Positions 21,177-30,681 of a stretch of 57,554 nt of DNA are shown here, piece by piece. The notes under the pieces were generated by a model. The model worked only from the letters and a program-made list of their open reading frames with translations. It had not been told where the DNA came from and searched no databases. The position numbers and the translations under genes are program-made. The stretch's first letter is position 1; each line of letters opens with the position of its first letter. This DNA comes from Gammaproteobacteria bacterium (GTDB lineage: Bacteria > Pseudomonadota > Gammaproteobacteria > Pseudomonadales > Pseudomonadaceae). The stretch lies in the NCBI GenBank assembly GCA_018827205.1, contig JAHJXZ010000028.1, positions 1 to 57,554 of the forward strand, in the 5' to 3' direction.

Positions 21177-22049
21177 ATGCCGCGCACAACGCAATTCTCC
21201 TTGGTGATCCTGCCGATCCTGTTGCTGCTGATCGCCATGACCTCGATCCAGAGCGGCGCGTCCCTGGCCAAGGGGCTGTTCCCGGAGATTGGTGCAAGCG
21301 GCACCACGGCCCTGCGCCTGAGCCTTGCCGCGCTGATCCTGTGCATCTTGATGCGTCCGTGGCAGGCCAAGCTGACGCTGCAGTCCAGCCGTTCCCTGCT
21401 GGCTTACGGGTTGTCGCTGGGTGGCATGAACCTGCTGTTCTACCTCTCGTTGAAAACCATTCCACTGGGCATCGCCGTAGCCCTGGAATTCACCGGCCCG
21501 CTGGGCCTGGCCCTGCTGTCGTCGCGGCGCCTATTGGATTTCGTCTGGATCGCCCTGGCTGTTTTCGGCCTATGGTTGCTGTTACCCACGGGGCAAAGCG
21601 ATGTGCCGCTGGACCCGGTCGGCATGGCACTGGCACTGGCTGCCGGCCTGTGCTGGGCGCTGTATATCATCTTCGGGCAAAAAGCCGGCGCCGAACACGG
21701 CAAGCAGACTGTGGCCCTCGGCACCATCGTCGCGGCCCTGCTGGTGTTCCCGATTGGCATATGGCAAGCCGGTAGCGGCTTGTTCTCAGTGGACCTGCTG
21801 CCCGTCGCCCTCGGCGTAGCCGTACTTTCCTCGGCCCTGCCTTACAGCCTGGAGATGGTCGCCCTGACCCGCTTACCGGCGCGCACTTTCAGCATTCTGA
21901 TGAGCATGGAGCCAGCAATTGCCGCGCTCTCCGGCCTGCTGTTCCTCAGTGAGCGCCTGACGCTCAACCAGTGGCTGGCGATCAGCGCGATCATCCTCGC
22001 CTCGGCCGGAGCGGCGGCAACCATCCGCCCCAAAGCCAAGCCGCTTTAA
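21177..22049 (+). CDS. rhtA: Threonine/homoserine exporter RhtA (EamA family)
   Basis: A 290-residue, ten-helix drug/metabolite transporter of the inner membrane. Segments such as AMTSIQSGASLAKGLFP, SLGGMNLLFYLSLKTIPLG, VALEFTGPLGLALLSSRR and ALPYSLEMVALTRLPARTF closely follow E. coli RhtA, which exports threonine and homoserine. The start is an ATG with AAAGGA upstream. It stands alone between the ppnP terminator and a REP pair. Confidence 0.9.
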   Translation: MPRTTQFSLVILPILLLLIAMTSIQSGASLAKGLFPEIGASGTTALRLSLAALILCILMRPWQAKLTLQSSRSLLAYGLSLGGMNLLFYLSLKTIPLGIAVALEFTGPLGLALLSSRRLLDFVWIALAVFGLWLLLPTGQSDVPLDPVGMALALAAGLCWALYIIFGQKAGAEHGKQTVALGTIVAALLVFPIGIWQAGSGLFSVDLLPVALGVAVLSSALPYSLEMVALTRLPARTFSILMSMEPAIAALSGLLFLSERLTLNQWLAISAIILASAGAAATIRPKAKPL

Positions 22050-22093
22050 CCTATCTGAATATCTGAACAGAAGCTGAACCGCAGCATGCTCTG

Positions 22094-22160
22094 GTGGGAG
22101 GGGCTTTAGCCGCGACGGAGCAAAACCGCTACAGCCTGCTCGCGGCTAAGCCCCTCCCAC
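22094..22160. repeat. REP-type inverted pair (REPIN-like)
   Basis: GTGGGAGGGGCTTTAGCCGC (left arm from 22094) reappears on the opposite strand from 22160 with one base fewer in the TTT run, giving arms of 21-22 bases around a 24-base centre. The sequence type GTGGGAGGGGCTTAGCCGCGA is a familiar Pseudomonas REP. It lies between the convergent ends of rhtA and the ABC exporter gene and could also act as a bidirectional 3'-end structure. Confidence 0.8.
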
Positions 22161-22178
22161 AATGCCCGGCCCAAGGTG

Positions 22179-23957
22179 TTAACCAACCACCTCAGCCTCA
22201 TTGCTAAATTGCAACTCGGCCAGACGCGCATACAACGGGCTGCTGTTGACCAACTCACTGTGCGTGCCAATCGCGGCCAGCTTGCCGTGCTCGATCACTG
22301 CGATGCGGTCAGCGCTTTTGACCGTTGCCAGTCGATGGGCGATAACTAGGGTGGTGCGCCCTTCCATCAGCGGCGGCAAGGCTTGCTGAATCAGGTGCTC
22401 GCTCTCGGCATCCAGCGCGCTAGTAGCTTCATCCAGTAGCAGAATCGGCGCATCCACCAACAATGCCCGAGCAATCGCCAAACGCTGACGCTGCCCGCCG
22501 GAAAGCCCTAACCCGGCATCGCCGAGGTGAGTCTGGTAGCCATCCGGCAGCTTCATAATGAATTCGTGGGCGTGCGCGGCTTTGGCCGCAGCTTCGACCT
22601 CGGCCAGGCTGGCAGTGGTTTTGCCGTAACGGATATTGTCTTCAACCGAGCCGAAGAACAGCGCGGGGTTCTGCGACACCAGGGCAAAGCTGCTGCGCAG
22701 CTCACGAGGGTCGAGCTGCTGAATCGGCACGCCGTCGATCAGGATACGCCCCTGCTGCGGGTCGAAAAAACGCAGCAGCAGATCAAACAGTGTCGATTTA
22801 CCAGCACCCGAAGGCCCGACCAGCGCAAGGGTTTCCCCTGCGGCCACCTGCAGATCGATACCGTCCACGGCGAAACTGCCAGGGCGCGATGGGTAAGCGA
22901 AACGCAGCTCTTGCAGCTCGATACGGCCCTGCGCTGGCTGCGGCAAATGCAAAGCATCGGATGCCGGCGGGGTGATTTCATTACGTGCCTGCAGCAGCTC
23001 AGCGATGCGCTCGGCGGCACCGGCGGCGCGTTGCAACTCGCCGATCACCTCGCTCAACGTGCCAAAAGCCGAGCCGACAATCAGGCTGTAAAACACGAAC
23101 GCGGCCAGTTCACCGCCGGAAATTCGCCCGGCGATCACGTCCATGCCGCCAACCCAGAGCATCACCCCCACCGCACCGAGTACCAGCACAATCACCACGG
23201 TAATCAGCCAGGCACGCTGAGCGATGCGCTGGCGGGCGGTGTCGAAAGCCGCCTCGGCGGACAGGCCGAAACGGCGCTTGTCCTCAGCCTGGTGGTTGTA
23301 GGCCTGCACGGTCTTGATCTGCCCCAGCACCTCGCCGACATAGCTGCCGACATCGGCGACGCGGTCTTGGCTCTGGCGTGACAGTGCACGTACGCGACGT
23401 CCAAAAATCAAAATCGGCGCCACCACCAGCGGCAAGGCCATCAGCACGATACCGCTGAGCTTGGCGTTAGTGACCACCAGGAGCACGCTGCCACCGACCA
23501 GCATGATCAGGTTACGCAACGCCATCGACAGCGAGGAGCCGATCACCGATTGCAGCAGCGTGGTATCAGCGGTCAGGCGTGACTGAATCTCCGAGCTGCG
23601 GTTGCTCTCATAAAAGCCCGGATGCAGTTCAATCAAGTGGTTGAACACGCGCTTGCGAATATCCGCAACAAAACGCTCGCCAATCCACGACACCAGGTAG
23701 AAACGAGTAAAGGTGCCGATGGCCAGCGCCAGCACCAGCACGAAGAACAGCCCGATTGAGTGTTGCAGCGCCGCCGGCGACTGGGTCGCCAGGCCTTGAT
23801 CGACCAGCAACTTGATGCCCTGGCCCATGGACAGGGTGATGGCAGCGGTAAACATCAGCGCCAGCAAGGCCCCAAATACGCGACCGCGATACGGCGCGAT
23901 AAAGCGCCAAGCCATGCGCAGGGCATTGCGCTGACGGGAAGACAGGATCGAAAGCAT
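22179..23957 (-). CDS. ABC exporter, fused permease/ATPase (MsbA-like)
   Basis: A 592-residue half-transporter: six transmembrane helices in residues about 15-310, then a nucleotide-binding domain with Walker A LVGPSGAGKST, signature LSGGQRQRLAIARA, Walker B ILLLDEATSALD and H-loop VIAHRLA. It is expected to work as a homodimer exporting a lipid or other hydrophobic substrate; the substrate is not identifiable. The ATG at 23957 gives MLSILSSRQRNALRMAWRFI. A GTG at 23975 is possible, and neither has a strong ribosome binding site. Confidence 0.92.
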   Translation of the reverse strand: MLSILSSRQRNALRMAWRFIAPYRGRVFGALLALMFTAAITLSMGQGIKLLVDQGLATQSPAALQHSIGLFFVLVLALAIGTFTRFYLVSWIGERFVADIRKRVFNHLIELHPGFYESNRSSEIQSRLTADTTLLQSVIGSSLSMALRNLIMLVGGSVLLVVTNAKLSGIVLMALPLVVAPILIFGRRVRALSRQSQDRVADVGSYVGEVLGQIKTVQAYNHQAEDKRRFGLSAEAAFDTARQRIAQRAWLITVVIVLVLGAVGVMLWVGGMDVIAGRISGGELAAFVFYSLIVGSAFGTLSEVIGELQRAAGAAERIAELLQARNEITPPASDALHLPQPAQGRIELQELRFAYPSRPGSFAVDGIDLQVAAGETLALVGPSGAGKSTLFDLLLRFFDPQQGRILIDGVPIQQLDPRELRSSFALVSQNPALFFGSVEDNIRYGKTTASLAEVEAAAKAAHAHEFIMKLPDGYQTHLGDAGLGLSGGQRQRLAIARALLVDAPILLLDEATSALDAESEHLIQQALPPLMEGRTTLVIAHRLATVKSADRIAVIEHGKLAAIGTHSELVNSSPLYARLAELQFSNEAEVVG

Positions 23958-23984
23958 GGGGGCTCGCTGGGGCACTAACGCCCG

Positions 23985-24374
23985 TTAATAAGTCGGCGAC
24001 TGCGGCGTTTCCGCCCGCCAGGCCAGCCAACACAGCGCCAAGGCGGCGAGATTGGTGGACAGCGGATTGAACGCCTGCAGCAGTAGATGGGGACTGAATA
24101 GCGCCACATCAAGCAGCAGCCCAATCAACAGCACACCGGCCAGCAGCAGAGGCCAGCGCCAATGCCGCCAAAGCAGCAACAAACCCAGGATGATTTCCGC
24201 CAGACCGGCGATACGCGCCACCCATTCAGGAGCCGGCAAACCATGGGCCTGAATCATCGCCAGCTCATCCGGGCTCAACCAGAGAATCTTCGGCACCAGG
24301 CCGTGCCAGATAAACACCAGGGCCAGGGCGATACGCGCAACCCAGGCGATCTGCTGTAAACGGGGATCAGTCAT
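23985..24374 (-). CDS. DoxX-like family membrane protein
   Basis: A 129-residue protein with four predicted helices, including ARIALALVFIWHGLVPKIL and AGLAEIILGLLLLW, as in the DoxX-like (DUF4260/DoxX_3) proteins. The function is unknown. The ATG at 24374 overlaps the end of the upstream DCC-family gene by eight bases, so the two are translationally coupled. DCC and DoxX-like proteins are often neighbours, which suggests a shared membrane redox role. Confidence 0.8.
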   Translation of the reverse strand: MTDPRLQQIAWVARIALALVFIWHGLVPKILWLSPDELAMIQAHGLPAPEWVARIAGLAEIILGLLLLWRHWRWPLLLAGVLLIGLLLDVALFSPHLLLQAFNPLSTNLAALALCWLAWRAETPQSPTY

Positions 24375-24801
24375 GCAAGAAGCGCCGGGCATGATCGGCG
24401 TTTGGTATCAGGCAACTGTCGTAGCGACCAAATAGCCGGTAGCGATTTAACGCAATACGGTCATAGCACCAGTCACGTATGGGCCGTGGAATCAACCGCA
24501 GCCAGGCCAGCAAGCGCCATGGATTAGGCAGCTGGGCGACAATGCGCAGCACCGCATCCGAACGCAGCAGCATCTGGCCATTCTCGATCAGCGCCATGCT
24601 GTCGAAATGATCGGTTGGCAAACCGCCCAACTCCAATAACGCCTGGCCCTCAGCCGACTGCACCGAGGCCAGGCGAAAGCGCTGCTCAACGTCATGGCGA
24701 ATCAGAAACTTTGCCCAACCGTTACACAGCTTGCACACCCCGTCGAACAGCACTACGCGCTCGCCAGGCTGGATGAGGGGTGGAAGTCTTTGCTCCTGCA
24801 T
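24367..24801 (-). CDS. DCC-family thiol-disulfide oxidoreductase-like protein (DUF393)
   Basis: A 144-residue protein with the defining N-terminal motif VLFDGVCKLCN (DxxCxxC), the conserved R in RFRLASVQS, and a C-terminal WCYDRIALNRYRLFG. It is predicted to be a thioredoxin-fold redox protein. AAGGAGTTGGAC precedes the ATG at 24801; an upstream TTG in frame is less likely. It is coupled to the DoxX-like gene downstream. Confidence 0.87.
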   Translation of the reverse strand: MQEQRLPPLIQPGERVVLFDGVCKLCNGWAKFLIRHDVEQRFRLASVQSAEGQALLELGGLPTDHFDSMALIENGQMLLRSDAVLRIVAQLPNPWRLLAWLRLIPRPIRDWCYDRIALNRYRLFGRYDSCLIPNADHARRFLHD

Positions 24802-24824
24802 GTCCAACTCCTTCTGCGCAACCC

Positions 24825-25400
24825 TCAGACTGCGGGGATACGGTAATGGCCGGTAATTTTAAAGCTGAAGAGAATGTCCTCTTCCTGGGTGCCGCGGCCG
24901 ATATTGTGCAGCACCAGGGGCACGCCGCTGCTGGCCTGGCGATCGCTGATAATGCCGATATGGATCAGGCCGCCGCCCAGGTCCCAGGTGACGATATCAC
25001 CAGGCCGATAGCGCTCGGCATCCCGACCAAGCGCCAGCGACCAGCCCTGGCGCTTAAACCAGGTCATTAAGTTCGGCACACGGCGATGATCGATATTGCT
25101 GTCGGGCCGGCTTAGCCCCCAGTTCTTTGGATACAGGCGAAAATTCGCGCGCATGTCCTGATGCACTGCCTGTTGCAAATCCAGCCCCTGCTGACGCAGT
25201 GCGCGAATCACCACATCGGTACAAACGCCGGTATTCAGCGGGACATCGCCATTGGGGTAACTCAGGCGGCGATAGGCCGGGTCATAGCCCAAGGTCACGC
25301 CAACCTGCTCGCGGGCCGCCGTGACCAAGGCATCGGCCTGCAGCGCCCAGACGTGGGTACTCAGCAGAATACTCAGCGCGAATAGCAGAATTGCCCGCAT
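24825..25400 (-). CDS. DUF1287 family secreted protein (NlpC/P60-like)
   Basis: A 191-residue protein with a signal peptide (hydrophobic residues 3-19). The conserved block has a probable catalytic cysteine in NTGVCTDVVIRA near residue 59, a histidine in HRRVPNLMTWF, and DIVTWDLGGGLIHIGI. These are the DUF1287/YijF features, related to NlpC/P60 cysteine peptidases. A periplasmic hydrolase role is inferred only. Confidence 0.87.
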   Translation of the reverse strand: MRAILLFALSILLSTHVWALQADALVTAAREQVGVTLGYDPAYRRLSYPNGDVPLNTGVCTDVVIRALRQQGLDLQQAVHQDMRANFRLYPKNWGLSRPDSNIDHRRVPNLMTWFKRQGWSLALGRDAERYRPGDIVTWDLGGGLIHIGIISDRQASSGVPLVLHNIGRGTQEEDILFSFKITGHYRIPAV

Positions 25401-25424
25401 AAGGCCTCCTTAATAGTTCAGCTG

Positions 25425-26540
25425 CTACTTGCCCACGGGATAGAGCAGCTCTTCCTTATAACCGGCCCACACGCGCACGACATCAGGAAAGGCATCGTCC
25501 AGCGCGACATCGCCGCTGTCCACCAGCAGTGGCCGGCCTTCCAGCGTGCCGAGCTTGCGCTTGGTGGCGACCACCCGCAGATTTTCCAGGCCGATGGCGC
25601 GCAGCACCCGCGGACTGATCTGCTGGTTGCCGCGGCCGATAATATGGCCCTGGCCACCAATCGCAGTCACCAGCAAACGCGCCGGGTGGCCGTCAATCAG
25701 CTCGAACAGCTGCGCCTCGGTGACATCACTGGCCAGCAGCTGACCATTCTCGATCACATCGACACCGAGCAAGGTGGTTTGCACGCCGAGGTTTTGCGCT
25801 AGCCCATGCAGGGTCGAACCGGGGCCGAACACATAGCGCACATCGGTTTCCCAGCTGTCCTGCAGCCAGTCGGCCAGATCACCGAGCACCAGCTCTTCGG
25901 ACTCCACACCTCCCTGCTTGACCTGCTGCACATAGCCGCCCTCCTGCGGCACCGTCAGCTCGCCGTACCAGCGCGCGGTCACGCGGCCTTCGCGCAGGGC
26001 GCTTTCATCGATATCGCGTACCTCGCCACTGCTCAGGCGCACCAGGCCGCCTTCAATCAGCCGCGCAGTCAATTCGCCGGCCGCGCGCGGGCTGATGGCG
26101 TAGACCCCGGACTGAATCTTCACCCCGGCCGGAATACCCAGTACCGGCTGGCCATCGCTTACCGCCGCGCAGATATCACGCGCCGTACCATCGCCGCCGG
26201 CGAACAGAATCAGCGCCACGCCAGCACCCTGCAGTAGCTCAACAGCCTGACGGGTATCGGCGGCGCTGCTTGGGCCGGCGCCCAGCTCACCAACCACACG
26301 GTGGGTAAAACCCATCTCGGCCAGCAAATCAGCGCCCATGGCGCCGGGAAAGGTGACGAATTCCAGGCGCTCACGCAGCGGCAACAACACTTCAAGGGCG
26401 GTTTGCGTACGCAGCGCCGACTTGGCCTCAACCCCCAGTGCCAGGGCCTGCTCGGCCATGCCGTCACTGCCCTTGAACCCCGCAGGGCCGCCCAGCCCGG
26501 CCAATGGGTTGATGATCAAGCCAATATGGAAAAGCCCCAT
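25425..26540 (-). CDS. ATP-NAD kinase family protein
   Basis: A 371-residue protein starting MGLFHIGLIINPLAGLGGPAG at 26540, behind GAGGGTG. The nucleotide-binding GGDG motif appears in LFAGGDGTARDICAAV near residue 115. The family is related to NAD kinase and diacylglycerol kinase but is longer than NadK, and the true substrate is uncertain. The frame is open for 44 further codons upstream, but they resemble no family sequence. Confidence 0.87.
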   Translation of the reverse strand: MGLFHIGLIINPLAGLGGPAGFKGSDGMAEQALALGVEAKSALRTQTALEVLLPLRERLEFVTFPGAMGADLLAEMGFTHRVVGELGAGPSSAADTRQAVELLQGAGVALILFAGGDGTARDICAAVSDGQPVLGIPAGVKIQSGVYAISPRAAGELTARLIEGGLVRLSSGEVRDIDESALREGRVTARWYGELTVPQEGGYVQQVKQGGVESEELVLGDLADWLQDSWETDVRYVFGPGSTLHGLAQNLGVQTTLLGVDVIENGQLLASDVTEAQLFELIDGHPARLLVTAIGGQGHIIGRGNQQISPRVLRAIGLENLRVVATKRKLGTLEGRPLLVDSGDVALDDAFPDVVRVWAGYKEELLYPVGK

Positions 26541-26707
26541 AACACCCTCTAATTCAATACCTGCCTGCTCAATAACTGCCGGCCCTGGCACAGTGCCTGC
26601 AATGGCTAATTTGCCCTGTGTCTTGCGGCGGTTTTCTGCCGTCGCAGTTGTCATAGCGCCTTCATCTAACACTCATAAAATCGCGCTAACCGATGAGGAG
26701 ACAAGCC

Positions 26708-26869
26708 ATGCACAGCCAACAACAGAATTTGCAAAAAGCCACAACAATGCCGATTGGTGGCTTTGTCATCGACGCCCAGGGCCGTGAAATCCCGATCACC
26801 GAAGAGATGATCCAGCAAGCCTGCAATGCACTGGAAAAAGCCCAGCAGCAAGCCGGCAAGCGTAAGTAA
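26708..26869 (+). CDS. Small conserved Pseudomonas protein (PA1571 type), 53 aa
   Basis: ATG at 26708 behind GAGGAG encodes MHSQQQNLQKATTMPIGGF and continues with VIDAQGREIPITEEMIQQAC, ending in a Gln/Lys-rich tail before TAA at 26867-26869. It is soluble, without signal peptide or cysteine motif. The position between the NAD-kinase-like gene and a hairpin, with a good ribosome binding site, supports a real gene. I recognise it as resembling the small PA1571 protein near P. aeruginosa gltA; the function is unknown. Confidence 0.75.
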   Translation: MHSQQQNLQKATTMPIGGFVIDAQGREIPITEEMIQQACNALEKAQQQAGKRK

Positions 26870-26880
26870 GTTTCCCGCCA

Positions 26881-26898
26881 GGGCAGCATTCGCTGCCC
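26881..26898. terminator. Hairpin between the 53-aa gene and pdxB
   Basis: GGGCAGC-ATTC-GCTGCCC is a perfect seven-base stem with tetraloop between two convergent genes. There is no long T tract on either side, so it is a weak bidirectional terminator candidate. Confidence 0.5.
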
Positions 26899-26902
26899 TT
26901 CG

Positions 26903-28051
26903 CTACAGCTGATTCAACCTCGCACCCAACGCCTGCACCAGGCTGGCCAACGCTGGAGCATCACCCTTTACGCATACCTCCAACCCGTCGATTTCCCGGC
27001 GCATTGGGTAGTGTTTGCGCAGCCCGTCAAAAGCCGCACGTCGGGTTGCCGCATCGCCCTGCAAGCTGCGGCGAAAATCCGCATCATCGCGGCGCGGGTC
27101 ATACACGGCGCGGCAGATACTGGCTAGAGCCCAAGCCGGATCAGCGCCGGCATCGACAGTCAGTTCACTTAGCCAAGGGGCAGGCATCAGTTGCTGCAGT
27201 TCAACGCTGGGCGCAACGCCCAAGTGCTGACACAACGCCTGATAGATCTGCGCCGTGCCGCGCAGCTTCCCGTCGAGGCTGTAGCCGGCAATATGTGGTG
27301 TGGCGATGCGGCATAACGCGGCCAGTTCGACGTCCGCCTGCGGCTCGCCCTCCCAGACATCCAGCACCACTTGCAGATCAGTGCGCTGCAGCAGCAATTC
27401 ACGCAAGGCCTGGTTATCCACCACCGCACCGCGACTGGCATTGATCAGCCAACTGCCTGGTTTGAGCGCGCTCAAACGCGCGTGATCGAACAGGTGATAC
27501 GTCGGGTAATCGCCCAGACGCTCCAGCGGCGTGTGCAGGCTGATCACGTCACATTCATCCAGCACCTGCTGCAAGCTGACGAAATCGCCACCCTCCGCCT
27601 CCTGACGCGGCGGATCGCAGACCAGCACCCGCCAGCCAAGACCGCGTAGCACCTTGAGCAAACGGTTGCCAACCTGCCCCGTGCCGACCACACCATAGGT
27701 GCGGCTAGCCAGATCGACACCCTGCTGCTCAGCCAATACCAGCAGGCTGCCCAGCACATAGTCAACCACGCCACGGGCATTGCAGCCCGGCGCGCTGGCC
27801 CAAGTGATGCCAGCCTGCTGGAAGTAATCGAGGTCCAGATGGTCGGTACCAATGGTGCAGGTGCCGACAAACTTCACTGCTGAACCTTCGAGCAGCGCGC
27901 GATCAACCTGAGTTACCGAACGCACCAGCAGCAGGTCAGCATTGGCAACAGCGGCCGCATCGATGCTGCGGCCGGGCAAACGGCTAATACTGCCAAAACC
28001 GGCAAAGAATTCATCAAGTAGGGGAATGTTTTCGTCGGCGACTATCTGCAT
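26903..28051 (-). CDS. pdxB: Erythronate-4-phosphate dehydrogenase
   Basis: Second step of pyridoxal phosphate synthesis: NAD-dependent oxidation of 4-phosphoerythronate. It is 382 aa, starting [20 protein letters not shown] (ATG at 28051, GGAG upstream), with [13 protein letters not shown], the NAD-binding [12 protein letters not shown], and catalytic residues in [16 protein letters not shown] and ATPHIAGYS. The C-terminal PdxB-specific dimerisation region is present ([16 protein letters not shown]). A start four codons earlier is possible but lacks the ribosome binding site. Confidence 0.95.
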   Translation of the reverse strand: MQIVADENIPLLDEFFAGFGSISRLPGRSIDAAAVANADLLLVRSVTQVDRALLEGSAVKFVGTCTIGTDHLDLDYFQQAGITWASAPGCNARGVVDYVLGSLLVLAEQQGVDLASRTYGVVGTGQVGNRLLKVLRGLGWRVLVCDPPRQEAEGGDFVSLQQVLDECDVISLHTPLERLGDYPTYHLFDHARLSALKPGSWLINASRGAVVDNQALRELLLQRTDLQVVLDVWEGEPQADVELAALCRIATPHIAGYSLDGKLRGTAQIYQALCQHLGVAPSVELQQLMPAPWLSELTVDAGADPAWALASICRAVYDPRRDDADFRRSLQGDAATRRAAFDGLRKHYPMRREIDGLEVCVKGDAPALASLVQALGARLNQL

Positions 28052-28219
28052 GAGGGACTCCACAAATCAGGCCGGCATTCTAACCTGCCTGCACCGCTTG
28101 GCTACGCTGAGTAGCGCAATGCGCCCGTTGCGCTGAAACACTGTGCAACAAGGTTTCCTGACCAAGCCGTCAGGGCGTAGACTGCGCGGTTTCCTGACAC
28201 ACTGCCGGACACACCCACA

Positions 28220-29599
28220 ATGCTCGCCCAAACCCGCTTGCAACGCGTCAGCACCGAGTTCTACAGCCTGCTGAAGCTCGCAACGCCGATCATCATTGCC
28301 CAGCTGGCCAACACTGCCATGGGCTTCGTCGACACCGTGATGGCCAGCCGGGTAAGCCCGCAGGATCTGGCTGCCGTGGCGTTGGGTAATTCGATCTGGG
28401 TACCGGTATTTCTGCTGATGACCGGCATTCTGCTGGCCACCACCCCTAAGGTCGCACAGCGCTTCGGCGCAGGCGCGCATACCGAGATCGGCCCGCTGGT
28501 GCGCCAGGCACTCTGGCTGGCGCTGGCGGTGGGCATGACAGCGGCGGTGATGCTGTGGAACGCGGAAATCATCCTCAGCCTGATGGATGTCGACCCGGCA
28601 CTGATTGAGCCCGCCATGGGCTACCTGCGCGCCGTGGCCTGCGGCTTTCCGGCCGTGGCGCTGTACCACGTGCTGCGCTGCTTCAGCGACGGCCTAGGGC
28701 ATACCCGGCCGAGCATGGTCATCGGCCTGTGTGGATTGGCGCTTAACATTCCGCTCAATTACATCTTTATCTACGGCAAGCTCGGGCTACCGGCCATGGG
28801 CGGCGTCGGCTGCGGTTGGGCCACCGGCCTGGTGATGACGTTTATGTTCCTGAGCATGCTCTGGTGGGTGAAATGGGCGCCGTTCTATCAGCCGAGTAAA
28901 ATCTTCAACCACTTCGAATGGCCACAGCGGACGGTGCTCAAGCGCCTGCTCTCAGTCGGCCTCCCCATCGGCATCGCAGTGTTTGCCGAGTCGAGCATCT
29001 TCGCGGTGATCGCCCTGCTGATCGGCGGCCTGGGCGCCACCGTAGTAGCCGGGCACCAGATCGCGCTGAACTTCAGCTCCATGGTGTTTATGATTCCCTA
29101 CTCCCTGGGTATGGCCGCCACCGTGCGGGTCGGCCAGGCACTGGGCCGTGGCGAGCCGCGTGAAGCGCGCTTTGCGGCTGGAGTGAGCATGGCGGCAGCG
29201 CTTGGCTACGCTTGCCTGTCGGCCAGCCTGATGCTGCTGTTAAGAGAACAGATTGCGCAGATATATACCCCGGACCGCACAGTGATCGCTGTGGCGACCA
29301 CCCTGTTGGTGTATTCAGCGCTGTTCCAGTTCTCCGACGCCATTCAGGTGACGGCCGCCGGCGCGTTGCGCGGCTATCAGGACACCCGCGTCACCATGAT
29401 CCTGACTTTGTTCGCTTATTGGGGTATCGGCCTGCCGGTGGGTTATGCGCTCGGTCTAACCGATTGGTTCGGTGAGCCGAGTGGCCCCAGCGGGCTCTGG
29501 CAAGGTCTGGTGGTTGGCCTGACCTGCGCTGGCGGCATGCTCGCCGTGCGCCTGGCCAGTAGCGCGCGCAAACGTATCCGAGCCGCTAAGATGGCCTGA
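28220..29599 (+). CDS. norM: MATE-family multidrug exporter (NorM/PmpM type)
   Basis: A 459-residue, twelve-helix inner-membrane cation-coupled antiporter for drugs and organic cations. It begins with LATPIIIAQLANTAMGFVDT and keeps MATE features such as GLGATVVAGHQIALNFSS, PYSLGMAATVRVGQALG and AGALRGYQDTR. The ATG at 28220 matches the NorM start, although the ribosome binding site is weak. Its stop overlaps the start of the DUF3080 lipoprotein gene (TGATG). Confidence 0.92.
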   Translation: MLAQTRLQRVSTEFYSLLKLATPIIIAQLANTAMGFVDTVMASRVSPQDLAAVALGNSIWVPVFLLMTGILLATTPKVAQRFGAGAHTEIGPLVRQALWLALAVGMTAAVMLWNAEIILSLMDVDPALIEPAMGYLRAVACGFPAVALYHVLRCFSDGLGHTRPSMVIGLCGLALNIPLNYIFIYGKLGLPAMGGVGCGWATGLVMTFMFLSMLWWVKWAPFYQPSKIFNHFEWPQRTVLKRLLSVGLPIGIAVFAESSIFAVIALLIGGLGATVVAGHQIALNFSSMVFMIPYSLGMAATVRVGQALGRGEPREARFAAGVSMAAALGYACLSASLMLLLREQIAQIYTPDRTVIAVATTLLVYSALFQFSDAIQVTAAGALRGYQDTRVTMILTLFAYWGIGLPVGYALGLTDWFGEPSGPSGLWQGLVVGLTCAGGMLAVRLASSARKRIRAAKMA

Positions 29600-30681
29600 T
29601 GAACGCCCGCTTACTGCTTCTGATCACTGCACTTTGTCTGTGCGCCTGCACGCCTGCCGATGATGGCCTGGCGTTGCAGGCCGATTACCTGCAGCGTTTG
29701 AGTAACGCTCTGGATGTAGAACCGGCAACGACCTTCGAACCCAGCGAGTTGACCCGCTACCGCCTACCGGCCCGCCGCGAACGTCTAATAGAAATTGCCG
29801 AACTGCGCATCAGCCTGCTGGACCTTCTAGTCGATGTGCGTCGCTGCCCTGCCCTGCAACAGCAAATCAGCCTGCGCAACAACAGCCTGGGCAAACAACT
29901 GGCGCCCAGCAGCCGCCTGGCCTACGAAGGCGATCTGCTGCGCGCCCTGGATGACTGCAGCGAACACCTGCGCAGTCAGGACCAACAGCCACTGCGCAAC
30001 ACCCTTGAGCAACTGGCGCAGGAAAAACGCACGCAACTGCCTGGCGTGTTCTGGAATGCCCTGAACGCCAGCCCGGAAGTCGAACGCTACCTGCGCTTTG
30101 CCGATCAGACCCTGCCGCCGGATGCCGACGAAGACAGTGCTGCGCTGGATGCCCTGGCACAGCTGGCGGCCATCGGTAGCGCTCTGCCCGCCGCGTTACC
30201 GCCCAGTGCCGAGCAGCTGAATCTGCTGTTCTTTGCCCTGCACGCCAGTGACCAGGGCGGCCAGTTGATCAGCAGCCTGGCCAGCCTGACCCACAGCCTC
30301 AACCAGGGCAGCGCTATGCTGCAAAGCCGCCAACAGGGTCGACCGCTTTGCCCCACAGGCAAGGCCACAGAACGCGCACGCATCGTGCAGAACATCTTCG
30401 TCAAGTACTACGCCGGTGGCCTACAGCCCTACCTGGCGCTCGTGGATCAACGCGGCCAGGCCTGGAGCAGCAGCCTGCGCAGCCTAAGCAGCGTGACGCA
30501 TATACCGCCAGCGACGCAGGAATACCTGCAGCAATTGATTAGTCACGAGGCCTCGTTATGGGCGGATTTTCAGCTGGCCACCGCGCGCCATGTGCGCAGC
30601 TGGCAGGATGTGCTGAACAGCTGCGGCCTGGCGCCTGGTCAGTCGGGATGGACTGACCAGGCCGCCAACGTCGACCAGTAG
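29599..30681 (+). CDS. DUF3080 family lipoprotein
   Basis: A 360-residue protein with a lipoprotein signal peptide: the lipobox is LCLCAC with the modified cysteine near residue 16-18. The rest is helical and rich in Leu, Gln and Ala. It is coupled to the MATE exporter gene by a one-base overlap, and this pairing is common in pseudomonads. The function is unknown. Its 3' end overlaps the convergent gamma-glutamylcyclotransferase-like gene by 43 bases. Confidence 0.85.
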   Translation: MNARLLLLITALCLCACTPADDGLALQADYLQRLSNALDVEPATTFEPSELTRYRLPARRERLIEIAELRISLLDLLVDVRRCPALQQQISLRNNSLGKQLAPSSRLAYEGDLLRALDDCSEHLRSQDQQPLRNTLEQLAQEKRTQLPGVFWNALNASPEVERYLRFADQTLPPDADEDSAALDALAQLAAIGSALPAALPPSAEQLNLLFFALHASDQGGQLISSLASLTHSLNQGSAMLQSRQQGRPLCPTGKATERARIVQNIFVKYYAGGLQPYLALVDQRGQAWSSSLRSLSSVTHIPPATQEYLQQLISHEASLWADFQLATARHVRSWQDVLNSCGLAPGQSGWTDQAANVDQ

